64,000 nt of DNA from Thermoplasmata archaeon UBA61. GTDB taxonomy: Archaea; Thermoplasmatota; Thermoplasmata; Lutacidiplasmatales; UBA184. Below the pieces are notes generated by a model, which worked only from the letters and a program-made list of their open reading frames with translations, searched no databases and was not told the origin of the DNA. Location of the stretch: assembly GCA_002503985.1 (NCBI GenBank), contig DASW01000002.1, positions 248,001 through 312,000 of the forward strand, read 5' to 3'. A program made the position numbers and the translations under genes. Position 1 is the stretch's first letter; each line of letters opens with the position of its first letter. Below are positions 26,057 through 34,669 of this stretch, piece by piece.

Positions 26057-27073
26057 GTGACGAGCTTGGGCCCAGGAAGCACCGGAGTTCCCCTCGGGGC
26101 TCCCATACGTGTCGGCAGAACCGACGTGGCGCTGTTGGTGGCCCTCGCTGTCCTCTGGGGTTCAGCCTACGTGGCGATCCGGGAAGGGATCGTGGCGGGT
26201 GCTTCGCCCTTTCTGTACGCCGGCACACGGTATGCGCTCGTCGCGGGACTTCTCGCTCTCGCAGCCGCGGCGCGACGGGAACCCTGGCCGAACCGACGCT
26301 CCGGTCTTCTCTCGGCGCTAGTCGGAGGCACTCTGATCATCGGCCTCTACGGGATGCTGCTCTATTGGGGAGAGCAGTTCACCACGGGAGGGTACGCCTC
26401 CGTCCTCTCCGGAATGGGGCCGATCCTCACCGTGGTCTTCGCCTACTTTCTCCTTCCGTTCGAGCGGCTCTCCGCGACCGCCATCGTGGGGATCGCCGTG
26501 GGATTCCTCGGCATCATGGTCCTCGTCCTTCCGAGCCTCCTCGCGGGTGTTGGTGGAAGCTGGGAGGGACCGGTCGCGGTGATGGGGGCGTTCGTCGTGT
26601 TCCCCCTGGGCTCGGTCCTCCTGCGCCGTTGGGGGGGAGGTCGGCAGGGCACGTGGCAGCTCTCGTTCCAGTTCGGTGTCGGCGCGGGGATCCTCGGCCT
26701 GGCGATCCTCCTGCTCCCCGGGCCCCCGGAGCGACTACCGCTCACGGCGGCGGTCTGGGGACCGTTGCTGGTCCTGGTGGTGTTCTCGTCCTTGTTGGGA
26801 TACGTGGTCTACTTCCGGTTGCACCACCAGCTCGGACCCGGTCGAGCCAACCTTGTGACCTACCTTCTGCCGCTCGTGGGCATCGGGCTGGGGTCGGGGC
26901 TTTACGGGGAGCCGATCACAGTTTGGGAGGTCGCCGGTTTCCTCCTCGTGGTGACCGGTCTCACGCTGGTATTCGTGACGGGGAACAGAACCCCTCCGCC
27001 CGTCGCTCCCACTCCAGGAAGAGGGGAGCCAACCACCCCTGGTCCCGTCGACCCACCGGCGCGCGTCGGTTGA
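26057..27073 (+). CDS. EamA/DMT family transporter
   Basis: 338 residues with ten transmembrane helices in two EamA repeats: VALLVALAVLWGSAYVAIREG opens the first, VAVMGAFVVFPLGSVLLRRW the second. The drug/metabolite transporter superfamily exports metabolites; the substrate is unknown. GTG 26057 is chosen as it leaves a short cytoplasmic N-terminus; the frame is open 89 codons further upstream. The C-terminal tail is Pro-rich. Confidence 0.8.
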   Translation: MTSLGPGSTGVPLGAPIRVGRTDVALLVALAVLWGSAYVAIREGIVAGASPFLYAGTRYALVAGLLALAAAARREPWPNRRSGLLSALVGGTLIIGLYGMLLYWGEQFTTGGYASVLSGMGPILTVVFAYFLLPFERLSATAIVGIAVGFLGIMVLVLPSLLAGVGGSWEGPVAVMGAFVVFPLGSVLLRRWGGGRQGTWQLSFQFGVGAGILGLAILLLPGPPERLPLTAAVWGPLLVLVVFSSLLGYVVYFRLHHQLGPGRANLVTYLLPLVGIGLGSGLYGEPITVWEVAGFLLVVTGLTLVFVTGNRTPPPVAPTPGRGEPTTPGPVDPPARVG

Positions 27074-27226
27074 AGCCCCCGACATCCGGAATCATTCGAG
27101 CAGCGAACGGGGGGACCCAAGGACCCTAGCCCGGCGTCCTCGGCTCGGATGTGCCACGAGTCCAAATCCACCGGCGCCCTCCCAAGGGGCGAAATAGGGG
27201 ACGGCGTCTCGGAAAGGACGAGTACT

Positions 27227-27673
27227 ATGGCGGCGAGTCGAAAGGGTCCGACGATCAAGCAGGCGTATTTCCTCCGAGCACCGGTAACGAAGGTCTTCCG
27301 AGCGCTGACCGAACCGACCGAGTTGGCCCGTTGGTTCTTGAAGGACGCCCGCCTGCCGCACACGGCTGGGGCGACCTACGAGTTCGTCTGGCAGTTCGGC
27401 TATCGCCACCGGGCCAAGGTGGTCGCCTTCGTTCCGAACCGAAAGCTTACCCTCGAGTGGCCCGCGAAGGGGCTCGGGATGACGCAGGTGAGCTTCACCC
27501 TGACCGCTCGGAAGGGCGGCACCCGGCTCACCCTCCGGCACACGGGTTACGGAACGACCCCCGCCTGGATCGAGAACTACGGGGGAACGTGCTCGGGATG
27601 GGCGTACTTCCTCACCAACCTGAAATCGGTCCTCCGGAACGGGGCGGACCTCCGGGAGGCCGGGGATGCGTAG
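27227..27673 (+). CDS. SRPBCC (AHSA1-like) domain protein
   Basis: 148 residues of the START/Bet v 1 superfamily: a first strand IKQAYFLRAPVTKVFRALTEPTELARWF, typical of AHSA1-like proteins, then GATYEFVWQFGYRHRAKVVAF and a C-terminal long helix GWAYFLTNLKSVL. It binds a hydrophobic ligand or a protein partner. A second SRPBCC protein follows 36 bases later and is probably co-transcribed. ATG 27227. Confidence 0.82.
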   Translation: MAASRKGPTIKQAYFLRAPVTKVFRALTEPTELARWFLKDARLPHTAGATYEFVWQFGYRHRAKVVAFVPNRKLTLEWPAKGLGMTQVSFTLTARKGGTRLTLRHTGYGTTPAWIENYGGTCSGWAYFLTNLKSVLRNGADLREAGDA

Positions 27674-27709
27674 CGTCTTACCTACGGATGCGTCTGGCTC
27701 GGAGGAACC

Positions 27710-28171
27710 ATGACGACCTGGCCCCGAACCCAGTATCATATCAAGACCGTGCTGCGCGTGCCGCTCGCGTTCGCGTTCCGCTGGTGCACCGATTTCCGAG
27801 CGGATGACGCCCGACGTGAAGGCGAATCGTACGAGCGCAGAATCATCGAACGGACCTCCCGGCGGGTCGTCTTCGAGGACCTGGAAGGGACCACCGCCGG
27901 ATGGCGGTGGACCCGGCATGTGGTCACCCTGAGACCGCCGAACCGTTGGCACTCGGAATCCGTCGGGAACTACCGCGAAGCCACTCTCGACTACGCGTTG
28001 ACTTCGCTCGGCCCTCAGCGGACCCGCTTCGAACTCACGTGGAAGCGACGCGTGACCCCGCTGGCCGGAAGGACCCCCTCGAAGAAATCCATCGAGAAGG
28101 GCACTCTCGCCGCGTGGCGGAATTTCGCGAAGGCGATCGAATCCGACTACCGCAAGGCTCGTCGCCGCTGA
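27710..28171 (+). CDS. SRPBCC domain protein
   Basis: 153 residues; first strand YHIKTVLRVPLAFAFRWCTDF and a final amphipathic helix LAAWRNFAKAIESDYRKA give the SRPBCC fold. It is more divergent and basic than its neighbour. The pair may bind related ligands or work together. ATG 27710. Confidence 0.7.
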   Translation: MTTWPRTQYHIKTVLRVPLAFAFRWCTDFRADDARREGESYERRIIERTSRRVVFEDLEGTTAGWRWTRHVVTLRPPNRWHSESVGNYREATLDYALTSLGPQRTRFELTWKRRVTPLAGRTPSKKSIEKGTLAAWRNFAKAIESDYRKARRR

Positions 28172-28211
28172 CGTCGCGGGAGCCTCTCCCGTCTCCGAGC
28201 GGCCCGTCGGT

Positions 28212-29516
28212 TCAACTGACGCCCACCGAAGGGGCGGCGGAACAGTCGACGCACCACCCGTGTCCTCGTGTGGCGAGCGCCTCGCGGAGGCAGTCGTTGC
28301 AGATCGGTCTCAGGCACTTGGGGCAGGGACCGCTCATGCGTAGGTCCACGACCACCTTCGAGCAGGAGGCGCAAACCGACCGCTGGCTCGCGCAGCTGAT
28401 GGAGCGACGCGTGGGTCGGTGGGCCTCGATCTGCGCGTGAACGCCCACGCTCCTCAAGTGGGGCGGCACCGGATTAACCGCCTCTAGAAACAGGTCGGTC
28501 GATTCAGCGACCTGCCGAGAGACGGCCTTGAACGAACCGGATCGAGAGGAGGCGGTCGGGTCGGGTACCCTGGGACCATCGACCCGCTCGTCCGCGAACG
28601 GGACATCATCAGGGTCCGGGTCTCCGTCCCCTTCGACGGAGGGCGACAGGCTACCGGTCGGCGACGCGGATTCGTCCGTGCGGGCCGGTGTGTCGTCGTC
28701 CGAGTCCATTACCCTCGCCCAGGAGGAGAGGCCGCCGACCTTCTCCGGAGCGTCGGGAAGCACGTAGGGCCTTCGAATAGTCGCCGGAGGGAACATTCGG
28801 TCGAGTTCCTCGTCGGAAAGGGGTCTCGTCGCCCGCGCCGGGGAGGACGGTGTGTGGACCCCGCCCCATGGGGTGGTAGTCAAAGCCGGCGGATCCCTGG
28901 CCTGGGGGATGCTTGGGGAAGTGTTCGCCCGCGGCATCGAACGGGTGTCGTCGCCGGACCTCGTGGCGGGTCGGACCCCGTGGAGGTAGTTCCGTACGGG
29001 GAACCAAACGAGGTTCCCCGACTTACCCAGCGAATGGACCACCCCGGAAGCAGACCCAGCCGCCTCGGGCCCCGGGCGCCCATGTCCATGGATGAGCCAG
29101 GAAAGCCCAGCCCCGTTCCCCGGGGTCGGTGGGACGCTGAGCACGCGCCACTCGGCTCCTCTTTCGGGGATGCGAGACCGCCGCGGGCGGTCCGTCGACC
29201 CAGGCGCGACCGACGCCGATTGAGCCGCATGAGGCCAGGTCGTGACGGCGCCGGGCTCGGACACAGCCCGCGTAGGAGCAGGGTTCCACCACTGATACAG
29301 TGAAGTGAGGGTCGCCAACATTCCCAGCCCGGCCGCAAACAGCGCGAAGGGCGCATAGTCCCCCACTCGTGTCAGGGGATCGAGCAGGAGGGCAAGGCCG
29401 AGGAATAGGGAGGTGAGCGCGGCGGCCGGTAGGAGGAACCGGTGGGAAAGGTCGGTCAGTAGGTCCGAGTCAGCGGGGTTGCGGAATCCCCGTACCTCGT
29501 GAACGACCTCGCCCAT
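28212..29516 (-). CDS. Membrane protein with C-terminal RING-like zinc domain
   Basis: 434 residues. Two transmembrane helices near the N-terminus (about 24-45 and 52-75) are followed by ~270 residues of Pro/Ser/Asp-rich, probably disordered linker and a C-terminal Cys-rich domain with CASC, CPKC, CNDC and CVDC pairs, spaced as a two-zinc cross-brace (RING/treble-clef-like). Such a tail-in-cytoplasm arrangement is reminiscent of eukaryotic membrane RING proteins, but E3 activity is not implied. ATG 29516 (MGEVVHEV) is chosen; the frame runs 41 codons further upstream. Confidence 0.55.
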   Translation of the reverse strand: MGEVVHEVRGFRNPADSDLLTDLSHRFLLPAAALTSLFLGLALLLDPLTRVGDYAPFALFAAGLGMLATLTSLYQWWNPAPTRAVSEPGAVTTWPHAAQSASVAPGSTDRPRRSRIPERGAEWRVLSVPPTPGNGAGLSWLIHGHGRPGPEAAGSASGVVHSLGKSGNLVWFPVRNYLHGVRPATRSGDDTRSMPRANTSPSIPQARDPPALTTTPWGGVHTPSSPARATRPLSDEELDRMFPPATIRRPYVLPDAPEKVGGLSSWARVMDSDDDTPARTDESASPTGSLSPSVEGDGDPDPDDVPFADERVDGPRVPDPTASSRSGSFKAVSRQVAESTDLFLEAVNPVPPHLRSVGVHAQIEAHRPTRRSISCASQRSVCASCSKVVVDLRMSGPCPKCLRPICNDCLREALATRGHGWCVDCSAAPSVGVS

Positions 29517-29985
29517 AGGTGAACCGGTTGGAAGTGCCGGGAAGGAGGGCCTTGAACCTATCGAACCAGTGGAAGTCCCTCCGGGGTGCCGCAGAGGATG
29601 ACGGGATTCGGTTCCGAGCCCCCGCGGCTCATCGACCACCGATCGAGCCGTAGGGGGTAGGGGAGTCCGCGAACATCCCCCGCTCGCCGGAGCGGGGAGA
29701 GTAGTTCACGCAAGCAACTCCCCCGGTGTCGCTCACCGAGGTACCGGCCCGTCCCGGCCGTTACCTCTTCTTCTTTGGGCCCTTCTTTGGCATCTTTGTG
29801 CGTCTACCCGGCCGGCGACCGAGTGTAATCGTACCTATGGTGGTCCATCTATTTCAACATCGGACCCGCGCGGGAGGTCTCCCTCGACCGAGTGGGTCCC
29901 GACGACGATCGACGGCAGGTTTTGAGCTCTGTCCGCCATGACCCGCGCCCGACCATGAGCCGGGACGAACGCTCGACCTTCGGCT
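29517..29985. other. Gene-free stretch with one perfect hairpin
   Basis: No frame with protein-like composition on either strand. It contains a perfect 8-bp hairpin (29678-29697) and a Phe-rich plus-strand frame at 29726-29941 that I do not believe. Confidence 0.4.
29678..29697. repeat. Perfect 8-bp inverted repeat
   Basis: CCCCGCTC, a 4-base loop GCCG, then GAGCGGGG. It lies about 160 bases upstream of the RING-like protein's start. Role unknown; no T-run follows on either side. Confidence 0.45.
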
Positions 29986-30873
29986 TCAGCCCGAAGGAGT
30001 CCGGCTCGTCCTCGCCGGTACCGCCCTCGAGAGAACACCCGACAGGATTGGGATATCCTCGAGGAGGACCGGCCGAGAATCCCGAAGTGGTCCGGACGTG
30101 ATCCCCCGCTCGCAGACCAGATGATTCTTTCTCCAATCCTCGATGTTCTGGCCGTCGCCGTCCAGATGGAAGACGAAGTCGAACACCTCCCGTCCCGGGC
30201 CGGCGGCCTCACTATACCCAACGAGAACCGAGAAACCAGCGTTCCGATGCACGGTCAGGATTGACGGAACGCGGCTCGCCGCGAAGTTCCGCTCGACTCG
30301 GAAGGCGTTGGCGACCGCGACCACCCCGGGCTTCCCGTTGGGAGGTCGGGTGGCGAGTATTTGTTGTGACCGGTCGGGGAGTCGCAGAAACTCGGTGATC
30401 TGGGCGAGGATCTCCGCCGGCTCGTCAGAGCGGATCGTTCGGGTTAGGGAGAGGTTTGCGCTTAGGTCGTCGGGTAGGAGCTCGTCAGGGCGGTCCACGA
30501 GCCAGAGGCGGTCCTCCGGGATCCAACCTAGCGGGACCGGCTCGCAGGGGGACCGGTCGTCTTTCGGACTTCCAATCTCCACCCACTCGAAGTCGGGGTT
30601 CGTGGTCTTCGCGAGGGCGAAAAGGGTCAGGTTGACGAGCGACCGATGAGGCCCGTACACCATGACCGAGTGCGCGCGGTCGAACAGGTCGGGCGGGAAG
30701 ACCGTCGACCGTCGGTCGGGACCGGGTTCCGAGGACGTGGGAAGCCGGCGAGACGGGATCTTGGGAGGAAGTCCCCCAGGGAAGACGGGTTCACCGGGGG
30801 TGCCAGACACGTGACCCGCCGGCACTGGGTCGTTCGTCCGGGAAGCGTTCATACGAAGTGTGGGGGTTGCCAT
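29986..30873 (-). CDS. Conserved hypothetical protein, paralogue of the protein at 23772-24503
   Basis: 295 residues. The first ~70 are polar; then LFDRAHSVMVYGPHRSLVNLTLFALAKTTNPDFEW, a strand-turn-helix that looks like a degenerate P-loop (YGPHRSLVN in place of GxxxxGKS), RLWLVDRPDELLPDD (Walker-B-like), GVVAVANAFRVERNF, NAGFSVLVGYSE and LVCERGITSGPL. All but the N-terminus align with the 23.8 kb paralogue. A KaiC/RecA-like, possibly nucleotide-free regulator is my inference. It is transcribed divergently from an HTH_10 regulator, with tandem palindromes in between. ATG 30873; ATG 30852 is possible. Confidence 0.6.
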   Translation of the reverse strand: MATPTLRMNASRTNDPVPAGHVSGTPGEPVFPGGLPPKIPSRRLPTSSEPGPDRRSTVFPPDLFDRAHSVMVYGPHRSLVNLTLFALAKTTNPDFEWVEIGSPKDDRSPCEPVPLGWIPEDRLWLVDRPDELLPDDLSANLSLTRTIRSDEPAEILAQITEFLRLPDRSQQILATRPPNGKPGVVAVANAFRVERNFAASRVPSILTVHRNAGFSVLVGYSEAAGPGREVFDFVFHLDGDGQNIEDWRKNHLVCERGITSGPLRDSRPVLLEDIPILSGVLSRAVPARTSRTPSG

Positions 30874-30934
30874 CTCTAGGTCCAGGCCATCTCGGCCCAA
30901 TCCTACGAACTCCTCCGAGGGTCAAGGCGTAGTC

Positions 30935-30966
30935 CCGAACATGTTCGGCCTTCCGAACGGGTTCGG
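30935..30966. promoter_or_regulatory. Two tandem palindromes CCGAAC-N2-GTTCGG
   Basis: Site 1 at 30935-30948 (spacer AT) and site 2 at 30953-30966 (spacer GG), 18 bp centre to centre, i.e. nearly two helical turns. A further half-site CCGAAC is at 31018-31023. They lie in the 210-bp gap between the divergent genes 29986-30873 and 31084-31908, about 60 bases before the first and 120 before the second. This is a textbook operator layout; the HTH_10 protein is the obvious candidate binder. Confidence 0.65.
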
Positions 30967-31060
30967 TGGGACGTGCGCGCGCCTCCGGAACTTCGGGGGC
31001 CTCGCCGTGGACTGCGGCCGAACCTCGCCCGGAGGCGCCGACTCACACCATCCCTCTCTG

Positions 31061-31066
31061 TTTATA
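31061..31066 (+). promoter_or_regulatory. TATA box of the HTH_10 regulator gene
   Basis: TTTATA followed by GCC, 20-25 bases before ATG 31084, consistent with a leaderless transcript and supporting that start. Confidence 0.6.
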
Positions 31067-31083
31067 GCCCCCAAGCGGATTCC

Positions 31084-31908
31084 ATGCCGACCGAAGCGTG
31101 TGTGGGCCAGGCGAGCCGGGGGTTGATTAGGGTGGTCCCGCGGAGCCACTCGCAACGGCGAGAGTCGAGTCACCGTAGGCCGCGTACGTCTCGAAACGGG
31201 ACTGCCGCCCGGTTGCGGGGCCTCCGGAGCGCGGTGGGCGTCGCGTCCGACCGTCGCCTTCTCCTCGCGTTGCTTCGCATCCGAATTCAGACGAAGGGCC
31301 TTTGGACGGGCCCGTTCTCGAGGAGCCATCCGAACCTCACCATCGAGGTCCTGAACCGCTCGGACCTGAGCGAGCACGTCTCGGTTTCGGACCACTGGAT
31401 CAGCGGGGGTCCCCCCGGCGTTTGGGCCCGAGAGATCGCCGAGTATTCCGACGTTCGGAAGGTCGATAGCCTGGCCGAGGTCGGCGGCGGTTGTCTCTAC
31501 CGGATCACGTACTCCAGTCCGCCCATCGTCTACGTCTATCGGATGCTTGGGCTGCCGATGCAATTCCCCGTCCGCATTCAAGCGGGATTCCTGAACTGGG
31601 AGGTCGTCGCGCGGCGCTCCGAGTTCGAGGAGGTCCTCAAGCACGCCCGGAAGGTCAACCCGGACTTCCAGGTCGTCTCGATTCGCGACCGTCCTCTGCG
31701 GAGCCACCTACCGATGCTCACGGACGCCCAGCAACAGCTCCTATCGCAGGCGATGGCAGCCGGATACTTTGCGGTCCCCCGGGGGATCACTCTGACCGAC
31801 CTCGCGCGCCGTCTCGGTCGGAGCAAGTCCGGGTTGTCGGAGGCCGTCGCGATCATCGAGAGGAAGCTGCTCGAGAGCGCGCTACGGCCTACCTCTCTCA
31901 CCCCGTAG
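31084..31908 (+). CDS. Bat-type transcriptional regulator with C-terminal HTH_10
   Basis: 274 residues. A basic N-terminal leader is followed by a beta-rich sensor region (IEVLNRSDL, CLYRITYSSPPIVYVYRMLGLP, FLNWEVVARRSEFEEVLKHAR) and a C-terminal HTH_10 (bacterio-opsin activator type) domain: LTDAQQQLLSQAMAAGYFAVPRGITLTDLARRLGRSKSGLSEAVAIIERKL. Regulators of this family are archaeal and often control a neighbouring gene. It is divergent from the paralogous hypothetical gene and from two tandem palindromes. Ligand unknown. Confidence 0.75.
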   Translation: MPTEACVGQASRGLIRVVPRSHSQRRESSHRRPRTSRNGTAARLRGLRSAVGVASDRRLLLALLRIRIQTKGLWTGPFSRSHPNLTIEVLNRSDLSEHVSVSDHWISGGPPGVWAREIAEYSDVRKVDSLAEVGGGCLYRITYSSPPIVYVYRMLGLPMQFPVRIQAGFLNWEVVARRSEFEEVLKHARKVNPDFQVVSIRDRPLRSHLPMLTDAQQQLLSQAMAAGYFAVPRGITLTDLARRLGRSKSGLSEAVAIIERKLLESALRPTSLTP

Positions 31909-31939
31909 CGGTGTCGGGAAGAGCGGGCCCTGAGGCCCG

Positions 31940-32296
31940 TCAGGGCTCGTCCGCGTCGGCCATCGAACGAGGGAACCGCGAGGGAAGGAACGTGATCGTC
32001 CCCCCGGGCACGGACCACGAGATGACCTCGATGCGGTAACGTCCCACGCGAACCGCGGGGTCCGCCTCAAGCAGGGACCGCGCCTCCGCGACCTCACCCT
32101 CGAAGACGCAGATTCCTGCCAGGGTCGTCCCAGCCGGTCCTTCGACGGGCCCGGCGGCGAGGAGTCTCCCGTCCGCATGCAGTCCCTCGAGGTAGGTGAG
32201 GTGCGCGTCTTGGAGCGCATCGGCAGTCGCCTCGTCGAGCTCCGGCGCATCGTCCCGCCGGATGAGGAAGACCACCGTCCAACGGTCGAACTTCAT
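31940..32296 (-). CDS. YCII-related domain protein
   Basis: 118 residues with the YciI fold: first strand WTVVFLIRR, then DAHLTYLEGLHADGRLLAAGPV (His-Asp region of the putative active site) and AEARSLLEADPAV. The family is dimeric ferredoxin-like and may be enzymatic; function unknown. It follows the DUF885 gene on the same strand with 9 bases between, suggesting one transcript. Confidence 0.75.
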   Translation of the reverse strand: MKFDRWTVVFLIRRDDAPELDEATADALQDAHLTYLEGLHADGRLLAAGPVEGPAGTTLAGICVFEGEVAEARSLLEADPAVRVGRYRIEVISWSVPGGTITFLPSRFPRSMADADEP

Positions 32297-32305
32297 GCAC
32301 GCGTC

Positions 32306-34093
32306 TCACGGGGCTGGGGTGCCGGGACGAGCGGACGCGGGGGCCGACCCCGCCGATTGGATGCGGGCGACCCAGGTCTTCACCCGGGACTCGAGCAACC
32401 CGAGCGGGAGCGCCCCCTCCTCGAGAACGCAGTCGTGGAACCGACGGACATCGAACCGGTCGCCCAGCGCTTGCTCCGCCCAGGTTCGCATCTCTCGGAA
32501 CTTGAGCTGTCCCATCTTGTAGGCTAGCGCCTGACCCGGCCAGACGATGTACCGGTCGACCTCGACGGCGATGTCGACATCGCTCTTGCCGGCGTTCTCC
32601 CGGAAGAAGCCAATCGCATCGTCCCGCGTCCAGCCCATGGCATGGATCCCCGTGTCGACCACCAGGCGGATCGAGCGCCACATGTCGTAGGTGTACTGGC
32701 CCATCTTGGAGTACGGGTCCTGGTAGTGGCCCAGCTCTTCTCCCAGGCTTTCCGCGTACAGTCCCCAGCCTTCGACGAACGCCGTGGGCCCGGTGTAGCG
32801 CCGGAAATCGGGGAGGTCCTCGACCTCCTGGGCCAAGGTGATCTGGAGGTGGTGGCCGGGGACCGCCTCGTGGAGGCACAGGGCCTCCATCTCCCATCGG
32901 GGGCGAGAGTGGAGAGCGAACGTGTTCGCAAAGAAGGTGCCCGCGCGGCCGGTGGCCGGGGCGCCGGGCATGTAGTAGGCGGTCGGGGAGCTTTCGGCTC
33001 GGAACTCCGGTACCGGGAGCACTCCGTACGGGAGACGCGGGAGCAGGCCGAAGAGACGAGAGAGGTTCGGGTCGGTCTTCTTCGCGATGACCCGGTAGGC
33101 GTCGACCAGCGCGTCTGCGTTCGTGAAGAAGAACCGTTCGTCCGTCCGAAGGAACTGAAGGAACTCGGGAAACGTACCGGCGAAACCCGTCTTCCGCATC
33201 AATTCCTCCATGGCGGACCGTAGACGTCGGACCTCCCGCAGACCCACCTCGTGGATCTCCTGAGGGGTCATTCCCGTGGTCGTCTGCCAGCGCACGAGGT
33301 GGGCGTAGAGAGCCGCCCCGTTCGGGAGCGCCGCCACGCCCGGGGCCTCCCGGCAGGCGGGGAGGTACGTCGAAACGAGGTACTCGTGGAGCCGCTCGAA
33401 CGCGGGAACGATGCGGTCCGAGTACGCCTTCTTCGCCTCCGCGACGAGTCGGCGGCGGTCCGACTCTCCGATGCGGCTCGGGAGGTCGGTGAACGCATGG
33501 AGGAGAGGGCTGGCCATTGGGTCGTTCGGGATCAGGCCGCGGACCTGGTCGGGCACGCCCCGGATCGCGACGCGGTGCGCGGTGAATCCCTGTCGGCGTC
33601 CGGCCTCGAGGAGGGCGAGGTTCTGCTCGACCGGCTCCGCGAGGGCGTTCAGGCGGGAGAGGATGTTCTCGTAGTCCGCGAGTCGTTGCCGAGGTTGGAT
33701 CTCGAGGGTGTCGGAGGCGGTGAGATGGATCCCGTCCATCTGGTTCAAGGGGACGAGGAGGCAGCGAGGCATCCCGAGGTGGAACGGGAGCGGGTCGAGG
33801 CCGAAGGGAAGACCCCGCTCCGCGTTCTCGAGGAGCTCTCGGTACAGGTCGTAGTTCGTCCGCTCCTTCGCGGGGAGAGAACCGGCATCGATCCGCCGCA
33901 GGGAGGCGAGGCTCTCGGCGAGGTGCTGCTTGCGTCGTTCGATGCCTGCGGGAGAATCGTCCGTCCAACGGTCGTCCAGTCCCGGAAACCCGAAGCTCGT
34001 GGCGAGTTCGGGGTACTCGGCGAGCCACCGCTTCCAGTCGTCCGCGAGATAGGTCCGGAGCGCTTCCGTTGCCGACTGTTCTGACCGGGCCAC
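32306..34093 (-). CDS. DUF885 family zinc-peptidase-like protein
   Basis: 595 residues, all-helical. The hallmark HEAVPGHHLQ (about residue 395) gives an HExxxGH-like zinc site; EGWGLYAESL further on supplies a Glu, as in DUF885. Further family segments are YYMPGAP and PGQALAYKMGQLK. The family is related to M3/M2-type gluzincins; peptidase activity is inferred. No signal peptide. GTG 34093 is chosen for the GGGGAGG site 6-12 bases upstream; TTG 34135 is in frame. Confidence 0.82.
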   Translation of the reverse strand: MARSEQSATEALRTYLADDWKRWLAEYPELATSFGFPGLDDRWTDDSPAGIERRKQHLAESLASLRRIDAGSLPAKERTNYDLYRELLENAERGLPFGLDPLPFHLGMPRCLLVPLNQMDGIHLTASDTLEIQPRQRLADYENILSRLNALAEPVEQNLALLEAGRRQGFTAHRVAIRGVPDQVRGLIPNDPMASPLLHAFTDLPSRIGESDRRRLVAEAKKAYSDRIVPAFERLHEYLVSTYLPACREAPGVAALPNGAALYAHLVRWQTTTGMTPQEIHEVGLREVRRLRSAMEELMRKTGFAGTFPEFLQFLRTDERFFFTNADALVDAYRVIAKKTDPNLSRLFGLLPRLPYGVLPVPEFRAESSPTAYYMPGAPATGRAGTFFANTFALHSRPRWEMEALCLHEAVPGHHLQITLAQEVEDLPDFRRYTGPTAFVEGWGLYAESLGEELGHYQDPYSKMGQYTYDMWRSIRLVVDTGIHAMGWTRDDAIGFFRENAGKSDVDIAVEVDRYIVWPGQALAYKMGQLKFREMRTWAEQALGDRFDVRRFHDCVLEEGALPLGLLESRVKTWVARIQSAGSAPASARPGTPAP

Positions 34094-34243
34094 GAGCTTC
34101 CTCCCCGCCGGAGCACCGACGAGCGGGAGCGGCAACGTTCTCCCCTATTTGAGCCGACGTGATTTCGAGGGAAGGTCGGGGGGTGAACCGACGTTCGGAA
34201 GCCCCACGGACAAGGGGATAAGCGGAGGACGTTCCCGGGGACC

Positions 34244-34669
34244 ATGGCACGCCGTTCTGAGAGGTTCCTCTATTCGGGGATCCGGGTCCGCGACCTTCGA
34301 CGTTCGCTCACGTTCTACCGAGCCCTCGGCTTCCGCGTACGGGCAAAGGGTCGCATGGGACACGGAGGCCAGTGGGTCCATCTGGTCTTCCCGGGCTCTC
34401 GTCACGCGCTCGAGCTGAACTTCTATCCGAAAGGGAACCGGTTCTACGAGCCGTTCCGGAACGGCACGGAGTTCGACCACTTTGGTTTCTACGTCTCGGA
34501 CGTTGCCGCGTGGTACCGACGCGCTCTGCGCGCGGGCGGGAAGCGCGTCGAGGACTTCGTGGATGGGAAGAACCGCCTCGTGTACGTCAACGACCCGAAT
34601 GGCGTCTGTCTCGAGGCCTTCGGCCCGGCGAAGCCGCGGCGAAGAGCTCGCACCCCCCGACGGTCCTAG
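34244..34669 (+). CDS. VOC (glyoxalase/dioxygenase) family protein
   Basis: 141 residues with two beta-alpha-beta-beta-beta units: YSGIRVRDLRRSLTFYRALGF, HLVFPGSRHALELNFY, FDHFGFYVSDVAAWYRRALR and VNDPNGVCLEAFGP. Metal ligands appear to be Glu in LELNFY, His in FDHFGF and Glu in LEAFG. Substrate unknown. Its stop overlaps that of the convergent gene by four bases. Confidence 0.82.
   Translation: MARRSERFLYSGIRVRDLRRSLTFYRALGFRVRAKGRMGHGGQWVHLVFPGSRHALELNFYPKGNRFYEPFRNGTEFDHFGFYVSDVAAWYRRALRAGGKRVEDFVDGKNRLVYVNDPNGVCLEAFGPAKPRRRARTPRRS

Noticed and set aside
29761..29793. Ten-codon minus-strand peptide MPKKGPKKKR
   Set aside because: Too short to support; no promoter or conservation evidence available.
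29726..29941. Plus-strand 71-residue frame with a Phe-rich segment
   Set aside because: No ribosome site, TATA box or homology; the Phe run comes from a CTT/TTC-rich stretch and the rest is Arg/Pro-rich.
32094..34250. 718-residue minus-strand frame overlapping the DUF885 gene
   Set aside because: Pro/Arg/Gly-rich shadow; the other frame carries the HEAVPGHH zinc motif and normal composition.
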